From NCBI GenBank assembly GCA_022764265.1, contig JALERO010000103.1, positions 1 through 46,421 of the forward strand: a stretch of 46,421 nt of DNA. Reading direction: 5' to 3'. Below the pieces are notes generated by a model. The model was not told where the DNA came from, did no database searches, and saw only the letters and a program-made list of their open reading frames with translations. Numbering within the stretch: position 1 is the stretch's first letter; each line of letters opens with the position of its first letter. Position numbers and translations under genes: made by a program. Of the stretch, positions 9,613-19,570 are shown piece by piece. The DNA is from Eubacterium sp. (GTDB lineage Bacteria > Bacillota > Clostridia > Lachnospirales > Lachnospiraceae).

Positions 9613-11859
9613 ATGGAACAAACATTATATGCGGATGTTGTGATAGATATTTCCCATGAGGCACTCGATAAAATATTTCAGTACAGAGTGCCTCTTTCCC
9701 TGCGGGAAACCGTCACCCCGGGAGTGCGGGTCTGCGTACCCTTCGGAAAAGGGAATCGGGAGACGGAAGGCTATGTGGTAGCAATCGGGCGGGAGCCTGA
9801 TTATGATCCGGACAAAATCAAAGAAATATTACGCGTTGTGGAGGGAAGCCTTTCGGTGGAATCCCAGCTGATTCAGGTGGCGGATTTTCTGAAAAAACAA
9901 TATGGCTCGTCCATGATTGCTGCTCTTCGTACAGTGATGCCGGTAAAGAATCAAGTGAAGCACAGAGAAGAGATTACAATTTTTCTTTCCCTGGAAAAGG
10001 AAGAAGCCGAGGCACTGCTGACCCAATGGGAACGGAAGCATTATGTGGCCAGAGCAAGATTTCTAAAGCGGCTTCTGGAAGAAGGCGCGATGTCCAAGGA
10101 GGAAGCGGTAAAAGAATGTAAACTGCCTGTGAAAGAACTCCGAAAGCTGGAGTCGGACGGGCGGATTCGAATAGAAAAAAGAATCATCTATCGGGATCCC
10201 TTTGCTCATTTACAGAAGAAGGAAACGGCAGTCTGCCTTAACGAAGAACAGCAGACCATTGTGGATGATTTTCAGAAGAGATATGAGGCAGGAGAACAGA
10301 ATACCTATCTATTATACGGAGTGACAGGAAGCGGAAAGACAGAAGTATATCTCGCATTAATTGAGCAGGTGTTGAAAAAAGAAAAACAGGCCATCGTGCT
10401 GATTCCGGAAATCTCCCTGACCTATCAGACCGTTCGCCGGTTTTATGAACGGTTTGGGAACCGAATTGCGGTGATTCATTCCCGGATGTCCATGGGAGAG
10501 AAATCCGATGCCTGTGAGAGAATTCGTCAGGGAGACGCCGATGTGGTGATCGGAGCCCGCTCCGCTCTATTTGCCCCCACAAAGGATTTGGGACTCATCA
10601 TCATCGATGAGGAACATGACGGTGCTTACAAAAGTGATACCTCACCCAAATATCATGCCAGAGAGACTGCCATTTTCCGAGCGGGGCTGGCTGGAGCCAG
10701 TGTGGTTCTGGGATCGGCTACTCCTTCGGTGGAGAGCTTTTACAAAGCGCAAAAAGGGGAATATATTTTGTGGACCATGAAAAAGCGAGCGGGAAATGCA
10801 CTGCTGCCATCGGTTCAGATCGAAGATCTCCGGGAGGAATTCCGGAGGGGAAATCGCTCCATATTCAGTGAAAGTCTCAGGCAGAAGATGCAGGAGAGGC
10901 TGGAGAAAAAGGAACAGATCATGCTTTTCCTCAATCGAAGGGGCTTTGCCGGATTTGTGTCCTGTCGGAATTGCGGAACGGTCATTAAATGTCCTCACTG
11001 TGATGTGTCTTTAACTTATCACAGAAACGGGAGCCTCAGGTGTCATTATTGTGGATATGAAACTGCATTTACCAGACAGTGTCCGGTCTGCAAAAGCCCC
11101 CATGTAGCAGCCTTCGGACTGGGGACGGAGAAGGTGGAGGCGGCATTGTATCAGGAATTTCCGGGAGTGCGGGTGATCCGGATGGACATGGATACCACCA
11201 GACGGAAAAATGCTCACCAGCAGATGCTTCAGGCGTTTTCAGCAGGAGAGGCGGATATTTTGCTGGGCACGCAGATGATCGTGAAGGGGCATGATTATCC
11301 CAATGTTACATTAGTTGGAATTCTGGCAGCGGATTTATCCCTTCACGGACAGGATTTTCGCAGCGGAGAGAGGACGTTCCAGTTGCTCTGCCAGGCGGCG
11401 GGAAGGGCAGGTCGGGGAGATAAAAAAGGAGAGGTGGTCATTCAGACCTACTCGCCGGATCATTATGCGATCACCACTGCTGCCGAACACTCCTATGACG
11501 CCTTTTATGAGCAGGAATATGCCTACCGGAACCTCATGGGATATCCGCCCTGTGCGCATCTGCTGGTGATTCTCATCCAGTGTGCGGAGGAATCTCAGGC
11601 GGTACTCACCGTCATGCGGATTCAGAAAATGATCGAGCAAAGTCAGGAGTCCGGTGATGACGGGGTGCAGATCTTAAATCCCGGTCAGGCAGCCATTTCC
11701 AAGTTGAAGGATGTATACCGCAAAGTATTGTATCTGAAACATGCAGATGCAGAGAAACTCTTGAATCTGAAGTCCCGTCTGGAGCCGGTTCTCGAGAAGC
11801 ATCCGCTTTTTGCCGGTGTTCAGATTCAGTTTGATTTTGATCCTATGAATTTATACTAA
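9613..11859 (+). CDS. priA: Primosomal protein N' (PriA helicase)
   Basis: Walker A GVTGSGKTEVYL, DEEH, zinc cluster CRNCGTVIKCPHCDVSLTYH...CHYCG...CPVC. The start may be GTG 9589 or ATG 9613. Confidence 0.97.
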   Translation: MEQTLYADVVIDISHEALDKIFQYRVPLSLRETVTPGVRVCVPFGKGNRETEGYVVAIGREPDYDPDKIKEILRVVEGSLSVESQLIQVADFLKKQYGSSMIAALRTVMPVKNQVKHREEITIFLSLEKEEAEALLTQWERKHYVARARFLKRLLEEGAMSKEEAVKECKLPVKELRKLESDGRIRIEKRIIYRDPFAHLQKKETAVCLNEEQQTIVDDFQKRYEAGEQNTYLLYGVTGSGKTEVYLALIEQVLKKEKQAIVLIPEISLTYQTVRRFYERFGNRIAVIHSRMSMGEKSDACERIRQGDADVVIGARSALFAPTKDLGLIIIDEEHDGAYKSDTSPKYHARETAIFRAGLAGASVVLGSATPSVESFYKAQKGEYILWTMKKRAGNALLPSVQIEDLREEFRRGNRSIFSESLRQKMQERLEKKEQIMLFLNRRGFAGFVSCRNCGTVIKCPHCDVSLTYHRNGSLRCHYCGYETAFTRQCPVCKSPHVAAFGLGTEKVEAALYQEFPGVRVIRMDMDTTRRKNAHQQMLQAFSAGEADILLGTQMIVKGHDYPNVTLVGILAADLSLHGQDFRSGERTFQLLCQAAGRAGRGDKKGEVVIQTYSPDHYAITTAAEHSYDAFYEQEYAYRNLMGYPPCAHLLVILIQCAEESQAVLTVMRIQKMIEQSQESGDDGVQILNPGQAAISKLKDVYRKVLYLKHADAEKLLNLKSRLEPVLEKHPLFAGVQIQFDFDPMNLY

Positions 11860-11876
11860 ATAAAGAAAAATCAATC

Positions 11877-11926
11877 GGCCGGAGCCTGGAAAGTGAGGGC
11901 GTAAGTCCTTTACGAGCGGGTTCTGG
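11877..11926 (+). other. tRNA-Ser-like fragment / structured intergenic element between priA and def
   Basis: GCCTGGAAAGTGAG (11884-11897) is identical over 14 nt to the tRNA-Ser(GGA) anticodon arm at 46055-46068. GGCCG upstream and GGGTTC downstream are collinear with the D-arm and T-arm of that tRNA. Confidence 0.4.
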
Positions 11927-11985
11927 TATGATATGATTGTCCATGAAAATAAAGAGAAATGAGAATTTGATAAGGAGGAAATGAC

Positions 11986-12468
11986 ATGGCGATCCGAAAA
12001 ATTCGTTATATTGGTGATGAATGTTTAAATAAAGTGTGCAAGCCGGTTCAGAAGATGACACCGGCAACACGGGAATTAATTGAAGATTTGTTTGATACGA
12101 TGCATGAGGCAATGGGAGTTGGTCTGGCTGCTCCCCAGGTGGGGATTCTGCGCCGCGTCTGCGTGGTAGACGTGATGGACGGAGATCCGATCGTCCTCAT
12201 TAACCCGGAGATTATTGAAACTTCGGGCGAGCAGACCGATGATGAGGGATGCCTCAGTGTTCCGGGAAAATGTGCCTTGGTTACAAGACCTGACTATGTA
12301 AAAGTGTCTTCTCTGGATATGGACATGAACCCGGTGGTGTATGAAGGAGAAGGACTTCGTGCAAGAGCAATCCTTCATGAGATGGATCACCTTGATGGTG
12401 TCCTTTACGGAGAGAGAGCCAGCGAGCCGTACAGAGATATCGAAGAAGAGGAAGATTGGGAAGAATGA
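11986..12468 (+). CDS. def: Peptide deformylase
   Basis: GVGLAAPQVG, EGCLSVPG, HEMDHLDGVLY motifs; strong RBS. Confidence 0.97.
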   Translation: MAIRKIRYIGDECLNKVCKPVQKMTPATRELIEDLFDTMHEAMGVGLAAPQVGILRRVCVVDVMDGDPIVLINPEIIETSGEQTDDEGCLSVPGKCALVTRPDYVKVSSLDMDMNPVVYEGEGLRARAILHEMDHLDGVLYGERASEPYRDIEEEEDWEE

Positions 12469-13394
12469 GAATCGTATTTATGGGAACGCCGGATTTCTCT
12501 GTCCCGACGCTGGAACAGCTGATCAGGAATCATCAGGTAGTGGGCGTCGTTACTCAGCCTGATAAACGGAAGGGAAGAGGAAAGGCCATGGCTTTTCCAC
12601 CGGTAAAAGAAAAGGCGCTGGAATATGATATTCCGGTATACCAGCCGGTAAAGGTGAGAGAACCGGAATTTATAGAAGAACTGAAAAAAATGAATCCGGA
12701 TATTATTGTTGTTGTGGCCTTTGGACAGATTCTTCCGGAAGAAATTCTGAATCTGCCGCCATACGGATGTGTGAATGTCCATGCATCGCTGTTGCCGAAA
12801 TATCGTGGGGCAGCTCCGATTCAGTGGGCTGTCATTGACGGAGAGAAGGAGACCGGAGTGACAACCATGTATATGGCGAAGGGCCTGGATACCGGCGATA
12901 TGCTGGATAAAGTAGTGGTTCCGATCGACCCGAAGGAGACAGGAGAATCTCTGCATGATAAGTTGTCGGAGGCTGGTGGAAGGCTGATTCTCGAAACTCT
13001 CACCAAACTGGAGAATGGAACCGCAGTGCGCATTCCTCAAAACGATGCGGAGAGCTGTTATGCCAAAATGCTCACCAAAGAATTGGGTGAGATCGACTGG
13101 AATCAGAGTGCGGCTGCCATTGAAAGATTAATTCGCGGATTAAATTCCTGGCCAAGTGCCTATACTCATCTGGATGGAAAGACCCTGAAGATCTGGGATG
13201 CCGATGTGGAAGAGGGACAGGCCGATGTGGCTGTGGGAACGGTTACTGAAGTGAAAAAGGACTGTTTTTATGTGCAGACCGGTGATGGAAGACTGAAGAT
13301 CAATGAGATTCAGCTTCAGGGCAAAAAAAGAATGGCGGTCCAGGCCTTTTTGCTGGGATACAAAATAGAAAAGGGAACGGTTTTACATGGCTGA
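12465..13394 (+). CDS. fmt: Methionyl-tRNA formyltransferase
   Basis: MRIVFMGTPDFSVPTLEQL, HASLLPKYRGAAPIQWA; overlaps the end of def. Confidence 0.97.
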   Translation: MRIVFMGTPDFSVPTLEQLIRNHQVVGVVTQPDKRKGRGKAMAFPPVKEKALEYDIPVYQPVKVREPEFIEELKKMNPDIIVVVAFGQILPEEILNLPPYGCVNVHASLLPKYRGAAPIQWAVIDGEKETGVTTMYMAKGLDTGDMLDKVVVPIDPKETGESLHDKLSEAGGRLILETLTKLENGTAVRIPQNDAESCYAKMLTKELGEIDWNQSAAAIERLIRGLNSWPSAYTHLDGKTLKIWDADVEEGQADVAVGTVTEVKKDCFYVQTGDGRLKINEIQLQGKKRMAVQAFLLGYKIEKGTVLHG

Positions 13395-14757
13395 GAAATA
13401 TGATATGAGAGAGGCGGCACTGGATACGCTGATTGATATGGAACGTAATCATAAGCTTTCTCATATTGCAATCGGAGAGAGTCTGATGCGATATCAGTTT
13501 GCGCCGAAGCAGGATCGGGCTTTTTATACTCATCTTTGTGAAGGGGTAATGGAGAGACAGATTTATCTCGATTATATTCTTGATTCCTATTCCAAAGTAA
13601 AAATGAAAAAATGTAAGCCATTCATCCGTAATCTTCTTCGAATGTCGGCCTATCAGATTCTATTCATGAATGTGAGAGATGCCGCAGCCTGCAATGAAGC
13701 AGTTTCCCTGGCCAAAAAGCGGGGGTTTCGAAATCTTTCCGGTTTTGTCAATGGGGTTCTTAGAACTATCGTGCGTTCCAAAGAGCAGCTTCCTCTTCCG
13801 GATCAGAAGAAGGAACCGATGCGCTATTATTCTGTTCGCTATTCCATACCACTGTGGCTGGTGGAGTTTCTAAATGAGCAGTATGGGGAAGAAATACTTG
13901 AAAAAATGCTTTCCTCATTTCTGGAAGTGAGACCGACCTCAATCCGGACCAACCTTTCCAGAATCACTCCCGGTGAGCTGGAAGAACAGTTAAAGAGAGA
14001 GAACGTGACTGTGGAATCCGGAAAGTATTTTGATTATGCTTTTCGGATTGCCGATTATAATTATCTGGGTAAGCTGCCATCTTTTCGGGATGGACTTTTT
14101 TCCGTGCAGGATGAGAGCTCCATGTTTCCGGTGGCGGTGTCGGATCTTTCAACCGGATGCCGTGTGCTGGATGTCTGTGCGGCTCCGGGCGGAAAAACCT
14201 TTCATGCGGCAGACCTTGTCGGTGCCGAAGGCAAGGTAATTGCAAGAGATTTGACAGAATTTAAGACTGAGTTAATTGAAGAAAATAATGATAGAATAAA
14301 GTATCCGCAGGTGGAAGTCCAGCAGTGGGATGCCAGAGTTCCTGATGAAACGCTCTTTGGAACCATGGACGTGGTGCTGGCAGATCTGCCCTGCAGCGGC
14401 CTCGGAATCATGGGAAGGAAAAATGATATCAAATATCACATTTCCAAAGAGCAGATGGAAGAGCTGGTGTTGCTGCAGAGAGAGATTTTATCCGTTGTGT
14501 GGCGGTATGTGAAGCCGGGAGGGCAGCTGATCTTCTCGACTTGTACGCTGAATCGGGCGGAAAATGAAGAAAATGTCCGCTGGATTGAGGAAAACACCCC
14601 TCTTCGGGCAATTTCCATTGAGGAAAAGCTGCCGGAAGCACTTCGGGGCAGAACCGGAGAGAAAGGATATCTGCAGCTCATTCCCGGAGTGGACGCGTGT
14701 GACGGATTCTTTATATCGAAGTTTGTTTTGGAGGAAAAGAATGGCCGAATGGATTGA
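13387..14757 (+). CDS. rsmB: 16S rRNA (cytosine-967-C5)-methyltransferase
   Basis: NusB-like N-terminus, VCAAPGGKTFHAADL, ADLPCSGLG, STCTLNRAENE. Confidence 0.95.
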   Translation: MAEKYDMREAALDTLIDMERNHKLSHIAIGESLMRYQFAPKQDRAFYTHLCEGVMERQIYLDYILDSYSKVKMKKCKPFIRNLLRMSAYQILFMNVRDAAACNEAVSLAKKRGFRNLSGFVNGVLRTIVRSKEQLPLPDQKKEPMRYYSVRYSIPLWLVEFLNEQYGEEILEKMLSSFLEVRPTSIRTNLSRITPGELEEQLKRENVTVESGKYFDYAFRIADYNYLGKLPSFRDGLFSVQDESSMFPVAVSDLSTGCRVLDVCAAPGGKTFHAADLVGAEGKVIARDLTEFKTELIEENNDRIKYPQVEVQQWDARVPDETLFGTMDVVLADLPCSGLGIMGRKNDIKYHISKEQMEELVLLQREILSVVWRYVKPGGQLIFSTCTLNRAENEENVRWIEENTPLRAISIEEKLPEALRGRTGEKGYLQLIPGVDACDGFFISKFVLEEKNGRMD

Positions 14758-15790
14758 TATCAGATCCATGAATATGGAAGAATTGACGGATGCCCTGGTG
14801 GAAGTCGGGGAGAAGAAATTTCGTGCAAAACAGATATATGGCTGGGTTCATCAAAAATTGGTGCGCAGTCCGGAAGAAATGAAAAATGTGCCAAAAAGCT
14901 GTCTGGATAAGCTGCTGAAGGATCATCCGTTTTATGGAGTAAATGAGGTGGAGCGCCATGTATCGAAAATAGACGGTACCATGAAGTTTCTCTTTTCCCT
15001 TCATGACGGCAATATCGTTGAGAGTGTGTTGATGAAATACAAGCATGGTAATTCCGTCTGTATTTCTTCCCAGGCAGGATGCAGGATGGGTTGCCGATTT
15101 TGTGCATCCACTTTGCTGGGACTGTCCAGAAATCTCTATCCATCGGAGATGCTGGATCAGATTTATGCCATTCAGAAGGCAACCGGAGAGAGGGTTTCTC
15201 ATATTGTGGTGATGGGAACCGGGGAACCTTTTGATAATTTTGAGGCCCTTTGTAGAATGATTGAAATGATCAGTGCACCGGAGGGACTTAATATCGGACA
15301 TCGGAATATCACGGTGTCCACCTGTGGGATCGTGCCGAAGATTTATGAATTTGCCGACCGGAACCCTCAGATTACTCTGGCGATTTCTCTCCATGCACCG
15401 AATGATGAGATGCGCAGAAATCTGATGCCGATTGCCAACCGATATTCCATGGAAGAGTTGATGAAAGCCGCCAGATACTATGTGGATCAGACCAGAAGGC
15501 GTATCACCTTTGAGTACAGTCTGGTGAAGGGAGTCAATGACAGGAAGGAAGATGCAGCGCAGCTGACAGAACTGGTGAGAGGTCTGAATTGTCATATCAA
15601 TCTGATTCCGGTCAATCCGATCAAAGAAAGAGATTTTGTGCAGTCCGATCAGAATAATGTGACCGCATTTAAGCATATGCTGGAAAGACAGCACATTCAG
15701 GTTACCGTCCGCAGGGAGATGGGAAGAGATATTTCCGCGGCCTGCGGACAGTTGAGAAAGGGATATAAAGAAAGGGGTGGAAATGGATGA
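14741..15790 (+). CDS. rlmN: 23S rRNA (adenine-2503-C2)-methyltransferase
   Basis: CRMGCRFCAST radical SAM motif; MGTGEPFDN; AISLHAPNDEMRRNLMP. The internal ATG at 14741 is preferred to the ORF start at 14564. Confidence 0.96.
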   Translation: MAEWIDIRSMNMEELTDALVEVGEKKFRAKQIYGWVHQKLVRSPEEMKNVPKSCLDKLLKDHPFYGVNEVERHVSKIDGTMKFLFSLHDGNIVESVLMKYKHGNSVCISSQAGCRMGCRFCASTLLGLSRNLYPSEMLDQIYAIQKATGERVSHIVVMGTGEPFDNFEALCRMIEMISAPEGLNIGHRNITVSTCGIVPKIYEFADRNPQITLAISLHAPNDEMRRNLMPIANRYSMEELMKAARYYVDQTRRRITFEYSLVKGVNDRKEDAAQLTELVRGLNCHINLIPVNPIKERDFVQSDQNNVTAFKHMLERQHIQVTVRREMGRDISAACGQLRKGYKERGGNG

Positions 15791-16518
15791 AATCCTTTGG
15801 ACTTACGGACATTGGAAAGAAAAGAAAAATTAATCAGGATTATCTGTTTTTCTCCGATGAGGCTGTCGGCTGTTTCCCGAATCTCTATATAGTGGCTGAT
15901 GGAATGGGTGGCCATAGAGCAGGAGATAAAGCCTCTTCTTATTCCGTGACAAGATTTGTGGAGCTTGCCAGAAAGACAGAGAGAGAGCTCCCGTTTCTTT
16001 CCATGGAAAAAATATTAAAACAGGTGAATAAAGAAGTATTTCAGTTATCCCAAAGAGAAGAAGAATATTCCGGAATGGGAACTACCTTTGTAGTTGCGAC
16101 GGTTGTGGATAAAGTAGTATATGTGATGAATGTCGGTGACAGTCGTCTATACTATTATGATGGCAAACTGAAACAGGTAACCATGGATCACTCTCTGGTG
16201 GAAGAGTTGGTGAGAGCCGGGGAACTGAACCGTCTGGAGAGCAGAAATCATCCACAGAAAAATATTATTACAAAAGCAGTTGGAGTATCCGAGACGATCC
16301 AGCCGGATTTCTTTATGCTGGACATTGAGGAGGGAGAGAAAATTCTCCTTTGCTCTGATGGCCTGACCAATATGGTGGATGATGAAAAACTGGAAGAAAT
16401 CATGTCGGAACCGGAAGAATTGAATCAGATGGCACAGGAATGTATCAATGAGGCCCTGTTTTACGGTGGTCTGGATAACATTGCAGTAGTCATCGCCCAA
16501 TACGGAAACGGGAGGTGA
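15787..16518 (+). CDS. PP2C-family Ser/Thr phosphatase (Stp/PrpC)
   Basis: TDIGKKRKINQDY, VADGMGGHRAGDKAS, VGDSRLYYYDG, LCSDGLTNMVDD. Confidence 0.94.
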   Translation: MKSFGLTDIGKKRKINQDYLFFSDEAVGCFPNLYIVADGMGGHRAGDKASSYSVTRFVELARKTERELPFLSMEKILKQVNKEVFQLSQREEEYSGMGTTFVVATVVDKVVYVMNVGDSRLYYYDGKLKQVTMDHSLVEELVRAGELNRLESRNHPQKNIITKAVGVSETIQPDFFMLDIEEGEKILLCSDGLTNMVDDEKLEEIMSEPEELNQMAQECINEALFYGGLDNIAVVIAQYGNGR

Positions 16519-16523
16519 CGCGA

Positions 16524-18617
16524 GTGGTTCAGATCGGTACAGTTTTAGGAGGAAGATATGAGATTCTGGAACATATTGGTTCCGGTGGAATGGCAGATGT
16601 ATATAAGGCCAGGTGCCACAAGCTGAATCGTTATGTTGCAGTAAAAATACTGCGCAGTGAATATAACGATGATGAACCGCTGGTTCACCGATTCACGAAA
16701 GAAGCCCAGTCAACGGCAGGGCTCAACCATCCGAACATTGTGAATATTTATGATTCCGGATATGAGTGGGGAATCCATTATATTGTGATGGAACTGGCGG
16801 AAGGAATGACGCTGAAACGGTATATCCGACGTTACGGAAGACTCAGTGTCAGAGAGACTGTCGATTTTTCCATCCAGATTGCAAGTGGTATTCAGGCTGC
16901 TCACGAGCATCACATTATTCATCGTGATATCAAGCCACAGAATATCTTGGTTTCCGACAGCGGCAAGATTAAAGTCACTGATTTCGGAATCGCAAAAGCC
17001 GCGACGGGAGACACCATTGCATCCAGTACCATGGGATCGGTGCGATATCTTTCACCGGAGCAGGCCAGAGGCGGCTACTCTGATGAGAGAAGTGATATTT
17101 ACTCCCTTGGTATTACCATCTATGAGATGGCAACAGGAAAAGTTCCTTTTGACGGAGAAAATACCGTTGCCATTGCCCTGATGCATATCAAAGATGAAAT
17201 TACGCCGCCAAGATGTTATTTCCCGGATATTCCGGTGAGCCTGGAGAAAATAATTCTCAAATGTACCATGAAACATCCGGAAGAACGCTATCAGAGTGCG
17301 GCGGAACTGGTGGAAGACCTGAAAAAGGTATTTTCCTGTCCGGATGGCAATTATGTTTACATGAATCCTCTGGTGGATGATTCTCCGACAAAGGCCCGTT
17401 CCAGAGAAGAGATTGAAGAAATCAAAAAGTCGCTGTCTGACCATGGAGAGGCCGGAAATCCGGAAGAGGTGAAACTGGCAGAAAAACGTCCGGAATCGGA
17501 AGAAGACCAGAAGATAGAAGAAGATTATGATGACGATGCATCGATGAATCCCAAAATGGAAAAAATGATCATGGGAATTACCATTGTTTTTGGAATTCTT
17601 TTAGGGTGTCTTGTGATTTATCTGGTGGGAACCTCCACAAAGCTTTTCCATTTTCCGGGTAAGGCAACCACAGAAAGTACGACAACGGAAAATACCACGG
17701 AAGCAGCCAGCACAGAGGAAACCGAATATGTACAGATGCCGAATCTTTTGAAATTGACAAGGGCAGAAGCAGAAGCTGAGATGAAGGCTCTTTCCTTAGA
17801 AGCTGTTTTTGAATATGAAAAAGGTGTGGATCAGAATGATCCTGCTTTGATTGTTGTGAAACAGCAGTACCAGAAGGGGGAATCTTTATTGCCGGGAACG
17901 GAAGTGGAACTCACCCTTGGCCTTGATGAGGATGCAACCACCGAGAATCAGCGGATTGAGGTACCTGCTCTGGTAAATTATACAGAAGACAAGGCAGTGG
18001 AAGAACTGGAGAAACTTGGACTAAATGTGAAGAAGATTTATGCCAACAGTGATACCGTGGAACAGGGCTATGTAATCAGGCAGAGTCCGAAAGGCGGCAG
18101 TATTGTTGACAAAGGTTTTACTATTACCATCACCATCAGTCGTGGTGTTTCTCAGGTTCTGGTACCTTCCCTCAGCGGACTTACCCAGGAGGTGGCAGAA
18201 AGAGAACTGAACCGGGTGGGACTGAAACTCGGTCAGGTCACCAGCGATTACAGCGGTCTGGTGGGAGTCGGAGAGGTTGTAAAACAGGGAATTCCTTCCG
18301 GCACAGCGGTAGATAAAGGAACGGAGGTATCCATTGTGATCAGCCTCGGCGAACAGGAAACTTATCATTATGAGGGAAGTGTCTCAATTACAGATTCTCC
18401 TTTTGGAGAAGATGGAGAGACAGGAACTGTAGAGCTGGTTTTAGAGCAGAACGGTTCATCCAAAACAATTTATTCTAACCGTAAGGCAACCTCAGGCACA
18501 TTTCCTTTAAATGTGGATTTTGAGAGCAAAAGCGGGGACGATGCGACGATTATTTTATATGTGAATGGAACAGAATATGATCGTTATGATGTAGAATGGA
18601 ATGCGGTGGCTGATTAA
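16524..18617 (+). CDS. Eukaryotic-like Ser/Thr kinase with PASTA domains (PknB/PrkC family)
   Basis: GSGGMADVYKA, HRDIKPQNIL, DFGIAKA, TM near GITIVFGILLGCLVIYLV, three PASTA-like repeats, extra C-terminal domain. GTG 16524 has better RBS spacing than GTG 16515. Confidence 0.94.
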   Translation: MVQIGTVLGGRYEILEHIGSGGMADVYKARCHKLNRYVAVKILRSEYNDDEPLVHRFTKEAQSTAGLNHPNIVNIYDSGYEWGIHYIVMELAEGMTLKRYIRRYGRLSVRETVDFSIQIASGIQAAHEHHIIHRDIKPQNILVSDSGKIKVTDFGIAKAATGDTIASSTMGSVRYLSPEQARGGYSDERSDIYSLGITIYEMATGKVPFDGENTVAIALMHIKDEITPPRCYFPDIPVSLEKIILKCTMKHPEERYQSAAELVEDLKKVFSCPDGNYVYMNPLVDDSPTKARSREEIEEIKKSLSDHGEAGNPEEVKLAEKRPESEEDQKIEEDYDDDASMNPKMEKMIMGITIVFGILLGCLVIYLVGTSTKLFHFPGKATTESTTTENTTEAASTEETEYVQMPNLLKLTRAEAEAEMKALSLEAVFEYEKGVDQNDPALIVVKQQYQKGESLLPGTEVELTLGLDEDATTENQRIEVPALVNYTEDKAVEELEKLGLNVKKIYANSDTVEQGYVIRQSPKGGSIVDKGFTITITISRGVSQVLVPSLSGLTQEVAERELNRVGLKLGQVTSDYSGLVGVGEVVKQGIPSGTAVDKGTEVSIVISLGEQETYHYEGSVSITDSPFGEDGETGTVELVLEQNGSSKTIYSNRKATSGTFPLNVDFESKSGDDATIILYVNGTEYDRYDVEWNAVAD

Positions 18618-18676
18618 GCTGCCGCATTCGTTAAAGAGAGGATAATGACGAGACAAAGAGGGAAAGGAAAACAAGA

Positions 18677-19555
18677 ATGACAGGAAAGATTATGAAAGGA
18701 ATCGGTGGGTTTTATTATGTTTATGTGGAAGGCTGCGGTCTGTATGAGTGCAGAGCAAAAGGGATTTTCCGCAATAAGAAAATGAAACCGAATGTCGGAG
18801 ACATCGTGGAGATCGACGTTTTGTCAGAAGAGGCGAAGACTGGGAATCTCACGAAGATTCATCCGAGAAAAAATCAGCTGATACGTCCCATGGTAGCCAA
18901 TGTAGATCAGGCGCTTGTCATTTTTGCTGTCCATGAGCCGGAACCGAATTTTCATCTTCTGAATCGATTTCTTGTCATGATGGAATGCCAACAGATTCCC
19001 GTAACCATTTGTTTTAATAAGATGGATCTGGCAACGGATGAAGAAAGAGAAAAACTAGAGAAAGATTATGCGGGCAGCGGATGTCGCGTACTCTTTGCTT
19101 CGGCTGCAAAAAAACAGGGCGTCAGAGAACTGGAAGAGCTGCTCATAGGAAAAACAACTGTTATGGCAGGTCCTTCCGGTGTGGGGAAATCTTCCACCCT
19201 CAACTGCGTCAGCACCCATAAACAGATGGAAACAGGAACGGTCAGTGAAAAAATCAAGCGAGGCAAGCATACCACCAGACACTCGGAACTGATTTATCTG
19301 GGAGCGGATACATTTCTGATGGACACGCCGGGCTTCAGTTCTCTTTATCTGGAAGAGATGGATAAGGAGGAACTGAAATATTATTTTCCTGAATTCTCTC
19401 CTTATGAAAATCAATGCCGCTTCAACGGATGTGCTCATATCCATGAGCCTGGATGTAAAGTGAAAGAAGCTTTGGAACAGGGAGAAATCAGCAGAATGCG
19501 TTATGAAGACTACTGTCTGTTCTATGAGGAACTGGCACAGCACAAAAAATGGTAA
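18677..19555 (+). CDS. rsgA: Ribosome small subunit-dependent GTPase A
   Basis: Circularly permuted GTPase: NKMD, GPSGVGKSSTLN, DTPGFSSL; C-terminal C-x-H-x-C zinc motif (CRFNGCAHIHEPGCKV). Confidence 0.96.
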   Translation: MTGKIMKGIGGFYYVYVEGCGLYECRAKGIFRNKKMKPNVGDIVEIDVLSEEAKTGNLTKIHPRKNQLIRPMVANVDQALVIFAVHEPEPNFHLLNRFLVMMECQQIPVTICFNKMDLATDEEREKLEKDYAGSGCRVLFASAAKKQGVRELEELLIGKTTVMAGPSGVGKSSTLNCVSTHKQMETGTVSEKIKRGKHTTRHSELIYLGADTFLMDTPGFSSLYLEEMDKEELKYYFPEFSPYENQCRFNGCAHIHEPGCKVKEALEQGEISRMRYEDYCLFYEELAQHKKW

Positions 19556-19570
19556 AAGGAAGAATAGTAT

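Noticed and set aside
14711-15694. 327-aa minus-strand ORF opposite rlmN
   Set aside because: Long antisense ORF fully overlapping a clear radical SAM methyltransferase; His/Ile-rich composition typical of antisense translation.
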